From: Bursaphelenchus xylophilus
Lineage: Eukaryota > Nematoda > Chromadorea > Rhabditida > Aphelenchoididae
Direction of reading: 5' to 3'
NCBI GenBank assembly: GCA_904066235.2
Contig: CAJFCV020000002.1
Location: forward strand, 5,890,001-5,954,000
Length of the DNA stretch: 64,000 bases
Positions 45,077 through 57,298 of the stretch are shown in pieces. The translations under genes were made by a program, and so were the position numbers. How positions within the stretch are numbered: position 1 is the stretch's first letter; every line of letters begins with the position of its first letter. The notes beneath the pieces were generated by a model. That model made no database searches and was not told the origin of the DNA. It was given only the letters and a program-made list of their open reading frames with translations.

Positions 45077-46077
45077 TTGCTACCACTAGGTCTTGCCTCC
45101 CAAGTCAAGAGCAGATATTATTCCTTAAACGGGTACCCTTCCTGACGCTCAGTCTTTCTGTAGGTATACTGGCCGGCGAATGATAGTTTCGCCGTTTGAG
45201 TGTTCCTTAATTTATTCTTTGGATGTAGCCATTTTTGTCGCATCAACCACTGTTTTGCGTAACCTTTCATTTGGGGCTTTTCATTTAAGGCATATCGGGT
45301 ATCGGCCCAATATTTTTAGTCAATATAACACTGTGAAAAAAGGTCCGCCAAAAAGTCTAGGTCGTGACCAAGGTCAAGGTGGTTGCCCAAAATTTCCCGA
45401 AAACGATCTCAATGCTTATTAGTTCCCATCGACCAGGATGATCGTTGCACCTTCTTCAGGTGAGGTCGTCACCAAGCTCACGACCTAGGTCAGGACCATA
45501 GTCGGTATGGTTGTGACCTGACCAAACCAAAGTGCCAAAACCGTCCGGATCAACTAGTACGATTGTTTTAAGACGGTTTTTGACATTAATCCTGACCTAG
45601 GTCGTGAAATAGCTTGCTTTTCCCGAAAAACATGAATTTTATCATGGATTCAGCATGTTCACCCGACTGTAACGCTTTTGGAGGGCCATACCTGAACTAG
45701 CTAACGAACTAGGTCGCAGCCAAGCATAGCCAAAGTCAACCCGTTTTGCATCATTGGATACAAATAATGGCCGAGTACCTGATCTGCCTCAATGAAATCT
45801 GCCCCACATGAATTGTAGCCCTATTTTGTTGTTCTTTTCAATTCTCAGATTTTTATTATAACTCCAGAAATGGTATATTTTATTATTATATCGATATGTT
45901 TCAACTAGAACACTACTTATGTCATAAAGAAGATTGCGCATCGTTTCTAGTCTCTTTATGATATAATCTGAGTCACTCCTATGGCATAATAAAGTATTTG
46001 GTATTAAAATATAATGAGTTTTAATAGATCTGATCCGGGATTTGTTTTGTTTTGATGTAAGGGTATTTGCAAAATCA
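45077..46077. other. Intergenic between convergent TBC and sphingomyelin synthase genes
   Basis: About 1 kb between two convergent 3' ends. The middle (45345-45715) is a cluster of AGGTC-type motifs, described separately. The rest is AT-rich. No gene seen. Confidence 0.5.
45345..45715. repeat. Cluster of AGGTC/GACCT motifs
   Basis: At least eight AGGTC half-sites in both orientations occur in under 400 bp, including ctaggtcgtgacc, aaggtcaagg, gaggtcgtcacc, acgacctaggtcaggacc, gtgacctgacc, ctgacctaggtcgtg and ctaggtcgcag. The palindrome gacctaggtc occurs twice. Spacing is irregular, so this is not a simple tandem array. It may be a decayed repeat or a receptor-binding cluster. Confidence 0.5.
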
Positions 46078-47441
46078 TCAAAAAGCCAGCTTCCGTCGTA
46101 TCTTTTGCGGACAAGAAGAAGGCCACTCCAAAACATTGAGGAAGAGATGTGGAGGAGGGGCGTCTGCTTCCAAATACTTGACAAGAGGGGACCAGCATGT
46201 CTGAGATAGCATATTCTTTTCGATATTTCCATCATGGAAAGTGCTGGCCAGCGAATGGTATGTCCAAAAGGTCCTCGTTGTGATCATGTAAGCCGCCAAG
46301 ACATCTATTGAGTAGTGTTTTCGGGCAAGTAAAATACACAGAATCGCCACGAAAGCGAGTGATTGGTAGATGAAACCTGATAATTGTAATAAGTCTTGGC
46401 TTTTTCTTACCGATTATCACCAATTTTCGAGGAACATAGGCTTTCACAGTCATCGCTGATATGAATATTGTAATGGTATGCCCGCTGACGATCAGATCTC
46501 CACATAAGGTCCGAGGTCGGAGTTGTTCGATTCCCGCCGACCAGAATATTCCCATCATACGGTCGAATATTATACTAGCACTACTATTAACCTGGGGTGC
46601 ACAGTAAGTATGCACTGAAGGGACCGGCACCTGCGACGGAACAACAAAATTAAAAGGTACAAACATACCGTTATTAGAAATATAAATTCCTTACCTGGAA
46701 TAAAAAGATACAGAAAGCCCTGAAGGTATAACAAAGACCCGTACAGAACATTACTCTTCTAATCACAATCCATCGATGCTGATGGAGGAAGAGAACGGCG
46801 ATGCCGGAGAGTGTGAGCAATAACATGATATATTCAGCAATGATCATAACCCATGTAATCTCGGGGAAGATTCTGAAGAAGGTATCCGGAAGAGGAGGTA
46901 CGGATCGGGGGACATGGTCGTGGACCCAGGCAAGAACTACCTCGTTCAACACCGCTGCCAATATCTGAAATTTTCTTAATCTAAGTCCTGTTCTCGAAGT
47001 TCTTTTTTTTTCTTATCAGTCTGTCGGGAAAATAACGGCGGATTGTCGCAGCAAAATGTCTCACCTCGCCGCTATCGCGCACCAAATCCCAAGCCGCGGC
47101 TTGCAGTCGCAAAGCGATGATGGGCGATTCCGAGGCGCGACGATCCGCCGTTATTTTCCCGACAGACTGATATTAGCTCCAATCATCCACCATAAGGCTC
47201 AAAGCGGTCATTTTTCAACATAAAGTTTCTATAGCCTGACTAATCCAAAATATGAAAGGAATTGGAATGAAAATGATTACATTTCTGAACATAAAAGTAT
47301 ATTACGCATTACCACAGTCTCGAATCAAGTTCCTACTTTATTCGAGAATAGGCTTTTGCATACCGTAACAAACCTTACCACAAAAATTACAGTCAGAAAA
47401 GCGGGCATTCTCCGCACTTCATATGTCTTGGGCAAGTCCAT
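46078..47441 (-). CDS. Sphingomyelin synthase
   Basis: Transfers phosphocholine from phosphatidylcholine to ceramide, yielding sphingomyelin and diacylglycerol, in Golgi or plasma membrane. Four exons: 47441-47379, 46964-46695, 46630-46411 and 46376-46078; 283 aa. Conserved landmarks are PPLPDTFFRIFPEITW, VPVPSVHTYCAPQ, LCGDLIVSGHT and RKHYSIDVLAAYMITTRTFW. The catalytic triad is intact at His162, His205 and Asp209, with the His-His spacing of 43 seen in human SMS1. The SAM domain of SMS1 is absent. The N-terminus is short and starts one acceptor-like site (gttgcag) after an upstream region, so a missing 5' exon is possible. Intron 1 (414 bp) carries a MITE. Confidence 0.93.
47014..47172 (+). 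repeat. TCAGTCTGTCGGGAAAATAA-type MITE, full copy (SMS intron 1)
   Basis: Ends TA-tcagtctgtcgggaaaataa and ttattttcccgacagactga-TA are perfect inverted repeats. About 155 bp with a GC-rich middle (cctcgccgctatcgcgcac, gcgatgatgggcgattcc). TA flanks fit a Tc1/mariner-type target duplication. Confidence 0.95.
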
Positions 47442-48659
47442 GACCTGGGAACTCCTGCAACAACAAAAACACTATCCATGAGAGGGTGTAAGTATAATTC
47501 TGTGATTTATGACCATTGAATGTCATGGAAACAGAAGCGGAACGGTGACAAGTAAAATAAAACAAGTTACCCCCATCAATTCAGACAAAGTATTTTGAAA
47601 CTGAGGAAATATCACAGTGAAAAATGATACGGTAGGGTTGTCATGGTAATAAATACAATTATAATATCATCATCTACGGCTTCGATAACGGAATGGCTTC
47701 AACAGAAACTTATCTGGTTAAGGACCAGCGGTTTCTACATTCCCATCTTCTCTCCATAAAATACTGTTTTCGTTGTGAAATTTATGTAAAATAGGTCTAA
47801 GATACATGATTTTGAAGTAAGCGCAATTCCAAGTTAGAAGAAACACAGACGCTTCGAAAAACAAAAATATGGGCAAAGGCGATTGGGCCGTGGTCAAATT
47901 CAATCGCTGCCGTCACCAACTGAAAGAACGGGCGGACAGGAGCATGTATAACATCCACGGAAATGTTAAAAAGTTTTTGAACCCTTGATTCGGTTGTAGT
48001 GTGCTGTTGCTTTGCCCGGATCGTGGAAACGTTTCCTCCGTCCGAAACACGCCCCCAAAGTTGCTCCTGACGACAGAATCCCCCAGACAACACAAGAACA
48101 TTTGGAGCGAGGTTGGTGGACGGGCAACGAAAAGCCTAGCCTGATAAAAGGCGTTCAGATTAGGCTGGATCGTAACATCCGGTATTTAAGACGTCAAAGA
48201 CGGCATTGCGGATGAACAGTATGCATTTTTATTGCGCAGATTAATGAATGGGCTGGGCTTAAATCTTGTCTAGAGACTTGAATATTGACTTCGCTCTTCT
48301 TTGGGAAGCTTTTGTTATAGTGACTTTTCAACATTTTACTCAATAATTTAAATTCCCGAAACAGCCGATTTCTTGGCAAAAGATCAAAAGCTTGGCATTA
48401 TGCATCAGCCATTTAGTTTTATTTGCTCGTCGAGAAGATTATTTGTCTCCGGCTCGCGAGCTGCGTCCTTTAAAAGAAATAGTTCTTCGTTGAGGAGCAT
48501 GCAGAAACCCGGATTGTGTTAGAGAAGGGCGACGGACGAAGAGAAAGCCAAAGTTTCTATTGTATCTGCAAGTGCTGGGCGCACATCGGAAGCGGACAAA
48601 TGTAATACCAACCAAAAAATTGCACATCCCGCTTTGTACAATTGGTTGTACACCCTTCT
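47442..48659. promoter_or_regulatory. Divergent region, sphingomyelin synthase / FIG4
   Basis: 1.2 kb between two divergent starts. Several minus-strand open frames (for example 48093-47797) lack splice support or family resemblance. No distinct promoter motif can be named. Confidence 0.4.
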
Positions 48660-51600
48660 ATGACCATCCAACACATATCATCTATCGCGATTTATGAGAC
48701 TCCATTTCATTTTTATGTTATTGGATCGGATCCATCGGAAACTAGATTCTGCACACTGAAGATCGACCGGCTCAATGAGTCTGAGTTTATTGTCGGCGAG
48801 CCAAATCATGAATATACCAAAGCTGATGTTGGAGAACTGTTGGCGACCATCTCATCTAGTTCTAGTAGGTTAAATATATTTTTATTGGCATTTTTCTCTT
48901 TTTAGTTGTGACACCTTCAGAGAAATGGAGTACAAGAAGAAATCCGAATCCTGGGTTGATCAGAACATTGGACAAGGCTTTGGGAATTATTGGGGCTGTT
49001 AAATTTTTAGAAGGTTATTATCTCTTAGTCGTGACAAAAGCCAGAGTGGCAGCCTCAATTGGCCATCATGTCATCTACAAGGTCGAGGATGTCTCCATGA
49101 TTTATTTATTGGCTTCTGGGTCGCCTGTTAGTGCAGATGAACAGAGATACGCCAAGCTATTCCAGGTGACGGGTAAAATTTCGTTTACTTTGTTTAGACA
49201 GTGGACATGACAACAGATTTCTACTTCTCATACACTTACGATCTGAGCCGAAATCTGCAGGAAAATGTGCTGAAAGCAAAAGGATTGCACTTTAATAAGA
49301 CGTCATACTCATCAGAAATGACAGCAGAGAATAAATTTGTTTGGAATGAATATTTGTTGGAGCCTTTTAGGAAGAACGACGTCAGTAAAAAATGGACGGT
49401 GGAACTTGTCCATGGTTATGTTGCGTATCAGATTGTCGAGTTGCCTTTCGCCAAACTAACTTTAGCAGTGCTGGCTAGAAGATCATCCAGATATGCCGGA
49501 ACTCGGTTTCTGAAAAGGGGAACTAACTTTGAAGGTATCATTTTTGCGTTTCCTTGATTTTATTTTTATTTCATTATTAATGTATACAGGTCATGTTGCC
49601 AATGATGTCGAAACAGAACAAATTGTGTGGGACATGAATTCAAGTCCATCTCTGATCACAGGCCGTTTCTCTGGGTTTGTCCAACGTCGGGGATCAGTGC
49701 CTTTGTTCTGGTCTCAAGATCCTGCTACTCGGGGTGTTGTGGGGAAACCTCCAATTTACATTGATCTTGTGGAACCCCATGGATTAACAACTGCTGCTCA
49801 TTTTAAGTAAGGGTTGCAACTCTTCTGCAATATTTCTTTAGGGAACTTCGGCGAAAATATTCCCATCCTATTATGGTGATTAATCTTGTGAAACGAAGAG
49901 AAAAACGACATCACGAAAATCTGCTTCATGAACAATTTCTGAAGGTTAGTTGGTTTTTTAAACAATGCATTTTTAGACCGTCAAGTATCTGAACGAGTTT
50001 CGAAAGCCAGGCCGGAAGATAGATTATATCAGCTTCGATGTAGCCAAGTGCAATAAAACGGGTCTAGTTCTCCCCCGATTGGAACAATTGGGGCTCAAGT
50101 CTGTCCTTAGGACTGGATGGTTTCAGGTAATGCAAGCAATAATCATTTAGTATTGTTTTTAGTCATTTCCCGAACTTATGGGTCATAAAATCAGAAGACA
50201 TCCGCTTCTGAATTCTTTCGATCCTCTTTGCAGCGAGGATGGCCAGCTGATTTTACAGCACGGACTGGCGAGAACCAATTGCGTCGATTGTCTTGACCGC
50301 ACAAATGTTGCGCAATATGGAATCGGTAGGTTGAATGGACTGTCAGCAGCTTTTTTAGGCCGGATTGCTTTAGGCTTTCAATTGTATGGCCTCGGCTACG
50401 TGGATGAACCCTGGATTTCCGTTAATGGAGAGTTATGTAGAGCTTATGAAGACCTTTTTGACGAGCATGGAGACACGTTAGCATTGCAGTATGCGGGTTC
50501 TCAACTTGTTCACTCCATCAAAACTTACAAGAAAACGTCGGCCTTTCAAGAGAGAAGTCGTGACGTCATTCAAACCATTTCCCGATATTACAGTAATACT
50601 TTCAACGACTTCGAGAAACAGAATGGTATCAACTTGTTCTTGGGGATTTACAAGTACGTTCTTTTTATGCTTGAGTTCTCTCTATCTACTTGATACTTTA
50701 TGGGTCGGTGCTTTCCTTGACGTTATTTGGAGGGCTTTGGTTGGAGAAAAAATAATAACAGTACTATATCTTACGCATCTTTTGCCAAAATTGGTGAAAT
50801 ATTTGTGCGGAATTAGTAGAGAAACGAGTCAGATGCACATCACTTCGGAGCTGCCAATGACAGGTCTCAGTTCGACCCAAAACACAGTAACATTGACCTT
50901 AATCTTGTTTATTTCTGAACCTAGGAGTTGATTAGGAGAACATTTATTTGGCAAACGAAAAGATGAGAGATCGGGGGCGTGGAATTAAAGTTGTTGTTGG
51001 GTCAGGCTCTCTTCGTTGGCGGTGGAGGCCGAGGCTTTACTGCTGACGGTGTGTTGCGACTCCATTCAGCGCGCGGGTTTGGCATTGTTCGTAGGTATCG
51101 TACAGTTTCTGAAAGGATTAGTAGATTGTTAATACTTACATATAGCAAAACTTACCATGATTCTGTGGTGCAATTGAACAAGGGTTTGTGAGTATTCGGT
51201 GTTACACTTGTCTAATAGGGGATTGGAGTTTACTCCGCCTAAAACAAGAGGTTAGTCTAAGAAGATGCCCTCAATCGAACTTACTGTCGTCCCCGGCTGA
51301 GAATGGCTTCAATGGAGAAGATCGTTTTCCCCAGCCATCGGAGAATGTCATCTGTGCAGATGTCATCGTGACAGAAACCAAGAGCAAGATCATAATTGTC
51401 TGCATCGTATTTGTGAGGGACCTGTAGATGAGTTAGCTATTATAAGTAGAAGGAGACTCGAGATTACGGTACACACAGTATTACACATTTAACCCGGCAA
51501 AACACATGCTGAAATCCCACTCCGTCAGCCGTCAAATGTTTGAATTTGAATGACGTTTCCTTTGGAATGCCCCAGGCAATGGATATTCCTTCCTTTGGTG

Positions 51601-53780
51601 TTTTGCGGCAAATGCGATTACAATTTACATGTGAAATATGGGAAATTCATGGAAATAAATAAGAGAATGAACAGCACCTGCATACTAAGTCCATACTCGA
51701 GAAAGCTTTCATACAATTTCGGGAATTAAAATAGAAGTTGTCTTTACAACGACGTCAAGGGCAATGCATAGAACTTAACAGTATTTTTGTCTCATTACAC
51801 TTGAAAAAGCGTAGGAAGACTGATATTTTAGAGGATAGCTTGACTTCAGAACGGTAAACGTTAAAGCTCGAAATGGAAGGCGGGCGGGAGTGTCAAGGAT
51901 AATATAAGTAACCATAACCCAGTTACCCGGCCCCTTAAAATCTCTACCGTAGATGATAGCCCCGCCTTTTCCGGCGTCTGGGATCTCATGTTCACGCATC
52001 GAAATTTATTTATTTGACTGTTGTCATCCCGAACTCAAGTAGCTTTAACTAATGCTAATTGTTTTCCAACGGCTCCGAATAGCTGAGAATGGCCATAATT
52101 GGAGCGTGCTGAAGCGGGGGATAATCGTTCGAATTTATTTCCAAGCATTTGTTCCCGAAAAAAGACTTGCGCAATCTTACCGTAGCCTTGCGATATATTT
52201 AATTCGAGGTGCGCCTAAACAGGAATTATCTCAGCGGCTGCAGGCTAACCACATGGTCTTGGCTTGTCCTATATCTCGTTCTGTTATCTTTCCTTTTATA
52301 CCCGGCTCCTTATCGTCTCATATCCGGAAATGGGACCTATTTGTTCCTTCGTTATCTCGAGTTTCGATTCAAACTAAGGCCTCAAATTTCAGACCATTTG
52401 AGCGTGCAAATCAACCGCATCTCTGGGATCTCGGCTCTGACCGCTATTTGCACTTTCCGGCAACGCATTCGAAACAGAACGAGTATTTACACTGGGCTTG
52501 CAACGTGACGTCAGACACCGAGGACGAGTCCGAGGAATGGCTCGAGGATTGGTTACAGAACCGGGCTTCGAACGCCGGCCTCGACGTCAATTTCGGGAAA
52601 CAGGGTAAGTTTACAAACTCTAGACATATGTAGTATAAGAGTAGGTCAACAATTGCATTAGGTAGATTGGGTTACTGCACATTATATTACAGTAGCCGAC
52701 TTTACGAAGAAAAATTCAAGCCGCCTGTTTTAGGATATTATCCCAGACATATCTACGAAACGTTTAAGAGACCGTTTGCGTCATAAATAAAGAGAAAAGG
52801 ACTTCTTGACTTTGTTTTTGAGTTTTGGCTGATATTATATGCAATACAACGTTTGTGGTTTCAATGGTTGTAGACTGTACACGTTTTATGTCTTTATAAA
52901 TGAGTTTATTGATGTCATTCACTTGAAATTATGTTAGGACGCCGTTTCGGCAAACATTTAAGAGTTAATCTTTGTTGCCTTGCATTTTATTTATTCACTT
53001 TATCCATGCTAATTGCAGAGCCCCACGGAGAGTCGCTGACGAATAATAAATATTCAGACCGGGATTTATTCGATTTGGTCAACCGGACATTCGAAATGAC
53101 ATCTTTTGACCAACTTCTGAAAGATCAGAGTCTTCTTACGAAGAAGTCATTACAATTAAACAGTCTGAATAAAACCAATAATCAGAGTAACAACTTTTTG
53201 AGGATATTCAAGTCAGAAGGGAAGAAGCTGCCCGAACAACAAAGTGTGGAAGAGGACGACGAGGACGATGAACATGATGAAATTGATGAAGATGACCTGA
53301 AAGAAGACCAAGATCTCAATTCAAGTCAAGTAATTTCTGAGAACATGGAAGAACAGTACTCAAGAGAGCGACTTAATTTATGTTCTGGTCTCAAGTCGTG
53401 CAGACTACTTTATGGATTCGACTTTGATTTGCCGATTTCGGATAGTGATATGGCCAAATACGAAAAGTATGTCCAGTTGGGTCAAAAGAATGTTGAGGAT
53501 GTCCAGAAGGTGGATACGGCTGGATCTCTGAGTTCCTTCAGCCGGCTCCCTCTCATCTTCCAGTTCCAACACTTCTTTTATACCATCGACAGTGTGTTCT
53601 CGGTAAGGTTTGAATTCATTTTTTCGGTAAATAATGCCTTCATCTGGGAATATTTTGAAATTTCAGACAGAGTTGGATGACATTCCGGAGAAATCGATGA
53701 AAATCTACAGAGATATCATCCGCAAACAGGTTTTTGAACCTTCCGCTCAGGCCAGAAAATTATACGAACAATTCAATTAA
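48660..53780 (+). CDS. fig4: FIG4/SAC3 phosphoinositide 5-phosphatase
   Basis: A SAC-domain lipid phosphatase acting on PI(3,5)P2 in a complex with PIKfyve and VAC14 on endosomes. Ten exons: 48660-48864, 48906-49165, 49198-49534, 49590-49806, 49842-49944, 49977-50126, 50163-50653, 52393-52604, 53019-53602 and 53667-53780; 890 aa (human 907). Landmarks: [70 protein letters not shown]. The catalytic CX5R is Cys464-Val-Asp-Cys-Leu-Asp-Arg470 in [27 protein letters not shown] and [10 protein letters not shown] follow. The C-terminal [17 protein letters not shown] matches FIG4 alone, which assigns the last two exons to this gene. The 1,739-bp intron 7 holds an antisense neuropeptide gene. Confidence 0.94.
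51037..51405 (-). CDS. AKH/GnRH-like neuropeptide precursor, nested in FIG4 intron
   Basis: A secreted peptide hormone precursor of the adipokinetic hormone/GnRH superfamily, related in layout to C. elegans NLP-47. Three exons: 51405-51285, 51238-51156 and 51108-51037; 91 aa. Residues 1-17 are a signal peptide ([17 protein letters not shown]). The peptide follows at once: [11 protein letters not shown], with Gln18 able to form pyroglutamate, Gly available for C-terminal amidation and a Lys-Arg cleavage site. The predicted product is [14 protein letters not shown], an octapeptide with the invariant AKH Phe4 and Trp8. The remaining 63 residues form an associated peptide with two Cys (DKCNTEY, YEQCQTR), as in AKH precursors. 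AATAAA lies about 90 bp past the stop, still inside the FIG4 intron. The gene is transcribed opposite to FIG4. Confidence 0.9.
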
Positions 53781-55426
53781 ATCTAAGCCACTGTGATGCA
53801 ACTGTAATTACTGGTTTCTTATCTATAAAGCCGATTTATTTCTACGTTTTCATATCTGCGAGCATATCGTATGTCCGAGGTTACTGTAATCCTGCACCTA
53901 CAATTTATTTGTTACGTCTAACATTGCCAAAGAAGGCAGAATACATCACAAAATAGTTGAACAGAATAGGAAACGGAGATGTATTCAACATCAACGATCA
54001 GTTCGTATCAATCGTTACAAAAATATTTGCGATATGATCTGATGACAAAAAAAATATTTATTCTCAAGAGAAAGAGATAAGTGAAACAAATTCAGAGAGC
54101 GTCCAGCGTTCCCTGCACACCTCCGATTGTAACAAACAAAGCGCGCTGCTTTTACATGCTCGCGGGTCATCGCTGTAAAACAAATGATATATATAACATG
54201 CCCTCGGGGCAGCAAACATTGTGTTTTGTACCTGATCGCGTGTAAGAAAGTTGTGATAGCAGAAGATTCTCGTCGCAAAAACGCCGCCCATCGAATTGAT
54301 CTGTGAGGAATTGGAAAGGCGGTGTTGTCATCGATCTTAGAATACCGATGACATTGTTTTTGTATTTCCGGCTTAGTTTATGGAACGTAGGACCAAGAGG
54401 TCGATCGGTTTGATCCATTCTTATCATCGAAAAGAGCTGTTCTCCTCCCTCTTTGCGCCTTTCCATTTTTTGATAACGACTAATCAAATAACCCGTCAAT
54501 GTCACTTTACTCTGTAGAAGCCGCGGTTTTCAGCGAGGGGGTCGGTAATTAGTTGAAAGCGATTGTGTCCTTGATGTCTCCCTTCCGTCAGATGTATTCT
54601 TTCTCCTTCTCCATGTGACCGCGAACCTTGATAAGGCGCACTCGGCGTGTATTTTGTGTTTCTGAGCCGCAATTAAAGTAACATCGTGGTGTAAAAGGGG
54701 AAGGAAGGGCTTCTCTCTTCTCTTATCAATATCAGCGAGGGCATTTGCGCTGTCCAAAAACTCTTTTGCCTCGATTTTTGTTTAGCCATCAGTGGGAAAA
54801 GATCACTTTCTCCCCGATTCTTTGGTTTTGCTGACCTTCACACCTGAATTCAATAAGAATAAGACATCAGCCGTCTTTAAATAAACTGCCGGGCTCTATG
54901 TAACCCTTCTTCGAATGTCATTCCATTTCTTTTTTTACACTTTCGCTTCTTTTTGATGGAGTTTTCATCAAGAAACGCATGGTTCTCTCCAGATACCGTA
55001 TTTGGAATCAAAACTTTACAACTTTGCAGAAAGTAGTAATCTTCGTTTGTAAACTCGTTTCGTATTAGTTTTTCGATTCCTTCAAATTTTGTATAAGAAG
55101 ATGTGGGTCGATGTATTGGTCGATTTGCTTGCGATCTACCATTCTTTTCCCATCCGACACTCCCATTGTGATCAGTACTAAACAAAGATTGAATGTATTT
55201 TGTGATGCCTACAAGTGCTTGATCGTTCTCAAAGTTTCTTTTTTTGAAATTATTTAAACAGTAATAGTAAAAGGGTCCCCCAGACGACCACCCAAGCCCT
55301 GAGGCGTTTTCGGATCGACCAGAGAGTGGAGAGATTCTGAAGCCATCATTTAAAAGTGCAAAACGAGATTATTTTAAATCGCGGAATGTGTTTCATAAAA
55401 TTAGATTACCTATTTCTTTCCAGCCG
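53781..55426. other. Region between FIG4 and the second nuclear receptor
   Basis: Contains the FIG4 3' end and the nuclear receptor promoter (acceptor-like tttctttccag at 55423, 3 bp before the ATG). On the minus strand, 55368 down to 54877, a frame is open for 163 codons (GPFYYYCLNNFKKRN, KFEGIEKLIRNEFTNEDYYF) with no ATG at its head. At 54505-54064 a donor/acceptor pair (cag|gtacaa ... tgttttacag) and AATAAA suggest a small spliced transcript. I recognise neither product. Confidence 0.35.
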
Positions 55427-57298
55427 ATGAATTCTTTGGCCACCACATCCGCCGATGCGGAGAAACTGCTTGTTTGTTCGATCTGTTATGACGTCGCTGA
55501 TGGTCAGCACTTTGGAGCCAACTCTTGCCGAGCTTGTGCTGCTTTCTTTAGGTATTTTGAGATCAAATATTCCTATAAACGTCCATTTCCTTCTTACAAT
55601 TAATTTACTTTACTTTTAGACGAACTATCTCCAAAAAACTCAAATACATCTGCCGGTTTGATGGTGATTGTGAGATTGCAAAAGGTAAATAAGCATCATT
55701 GTGCTCAGTGTTTGATACGAAGGCATTAATATCTAGAGCTGTTGTTCACGTATTTACCTTACCTTTTGATTTCAGTTTACCGTTCTTTGTGTCGGGCATG
55801 TCGATTGGATAAATGTCTGGCCTGTGGAATGAATGCCTCAGGTAAATTTACATTCTTTTTTACTGTTTGCTCATTTTGAATGTTAGAAGTTTTATGTTTT
55901 GAACGAATTGATCTTGTTAAAACCATTCAATTATCTTCTAGCCGTCCGTTCTGAATGTGCTGAGATTGTTCGTCCACCAAAAGCCCCTCGAAAGAGTGTA
56001 AAATCAATCTCGCAAGACCGAGATCCCTATCCCCATCCCCCGATTCCTTCAAATGACTCTCCCAGTAATGGAGTATATGTCTGGGACACCCAGAGATCGG
56101 ACTCCAATGCCTCAGGTGCTGCTATCTCGGATGTTTCTTACCCCTCCACCTCCGCTTCTTCGTGGCCTCGCACTTCTCCCACCGGTTCTCCCCAGCCTCA
56201 ATCTTTTATCCATGATATTGTTGACGTCACCCCCAATGATTATGGAGTGGATTCCCAAACCCTTCCTCCCACTCATCCGAGCTTGATGAAGATGTTGTTG
56301 GCCTACGAGAATATTCAACGACTCCGAGATGCAACTTTCAATCGTTCCAAGGAATGTAATGGATTTCCTTGCAGAGTTTACACTAGAATCGAGGTAAGAT
56401 TTGATGGGCTTTATAATGTTCCGGTTTAGAAATTGGACATGTATTCATTCTACACGATGACACAGGCTGAGTTGAGACATATCGCGGAATTTTTGAACAT
56501 GTTTGATGGCTACAAGGAGCTTCCACATGAAGACAAGGTGAGACTTTACAACTATTTATAACTTACATTTGTTTAGGTAGAGATTTTCCGCCATTATTGG
56601 ATCCGGCTTGTAATCTTGGAAAGGAATTTCGATACTTATCGTGTGCTCGGAGGGAATCTGGAGGACAAACAGATCGTCTTCCCTAATGGTGACATTGTGG
56701 ACGTCATAAATTGTGAATATGACGTCAGTCAGATCACTGACGTCCCTTTGGATGATGTGAGTTTCTCAATCGTCGTATTCAACATGCTTTTTTAGATCCG
56801 ACGATTAATCCAACCCTGGTATAAATTATCGGCGAAAGAGTTGATCCAACCCGTGAAAAAGCTCGGCCCAAGTGACGTGGAGATGATGTTTTGTCTCGGA
56901 TATATGCTTTGGCACTTCAGTGGTAGGTTATTCTTTTAGATCATTGTTATTAACCTCTTCAGTTGTATATTATGTATACCTTGTTTTAGCTGAAACGGCC
57001 TCCAAACTCTCTCCGAATACTGTTTATAAGGCCGAGCAAACTGTAAATCAATTATATGACGAGTTGTGCTCGTATTACAGTACTACTGTCAGTGTGGATA
57101 ATGTGGTGAGAAGAGTGGCCGAACTCATGAGCTTCATCTCATCAACCGAAGTGAGTTACTGTGGTCCAATTCCAATACTTTTATTACTCTTTTTAGAAGA
57201 TTGTAATGTTCCGAAAAGAAGATATCATCTTGGCCCGGACTTTCCTCAACTTCAAAGTCGATATTTTCATGGAGGAATTGTTCGAGAAGGCTGTTTAG
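55427..57298 (+). CDS. Nuclear hormone receptor, nematode supplementary type
   Basis: A transcription factor of the nematode-expanded NHR group. Nine exons: 55427-55551, 55620-55684, 55776-55841, 55942-56393, 56430-56537, 56577-56756, 56796-56922, 56990-57150 and 57197-57298; 461 aa. The DNA-binding domain starts at Cys17 (CSICYDVADGQHFGANSCRA), with P-box CRACAAFFRR, the form common in supplementary NHRs. The second finger is CRFDGDCEIAK...CRACRLDKCLACGM. A Ser/Pro-rich hinge of about 110 residues follows. The ligand-binding domain has MTQAELRHIAEFLNMFDGY, FRHYWIRLVILERNFDTY and AETASKLSPNTVYKAEQTVN. The ATG at 55427 is 3 bp after a strong acceptor, the likely spliced-leader site. Confidence 0.92.

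Noticed and set aside
51188..51427. Plus-strand frame in the FIG4 intron
   Set aside because: It is antisense to the neuropeptide exons, which explain the sequence better.
52052..52633. Long plus-strand frame upstream of and through FIG4 exon 8
   Set aside because: Only 52393-52604 matches FIG4, in this frame; the upstream part is intron with no homology.
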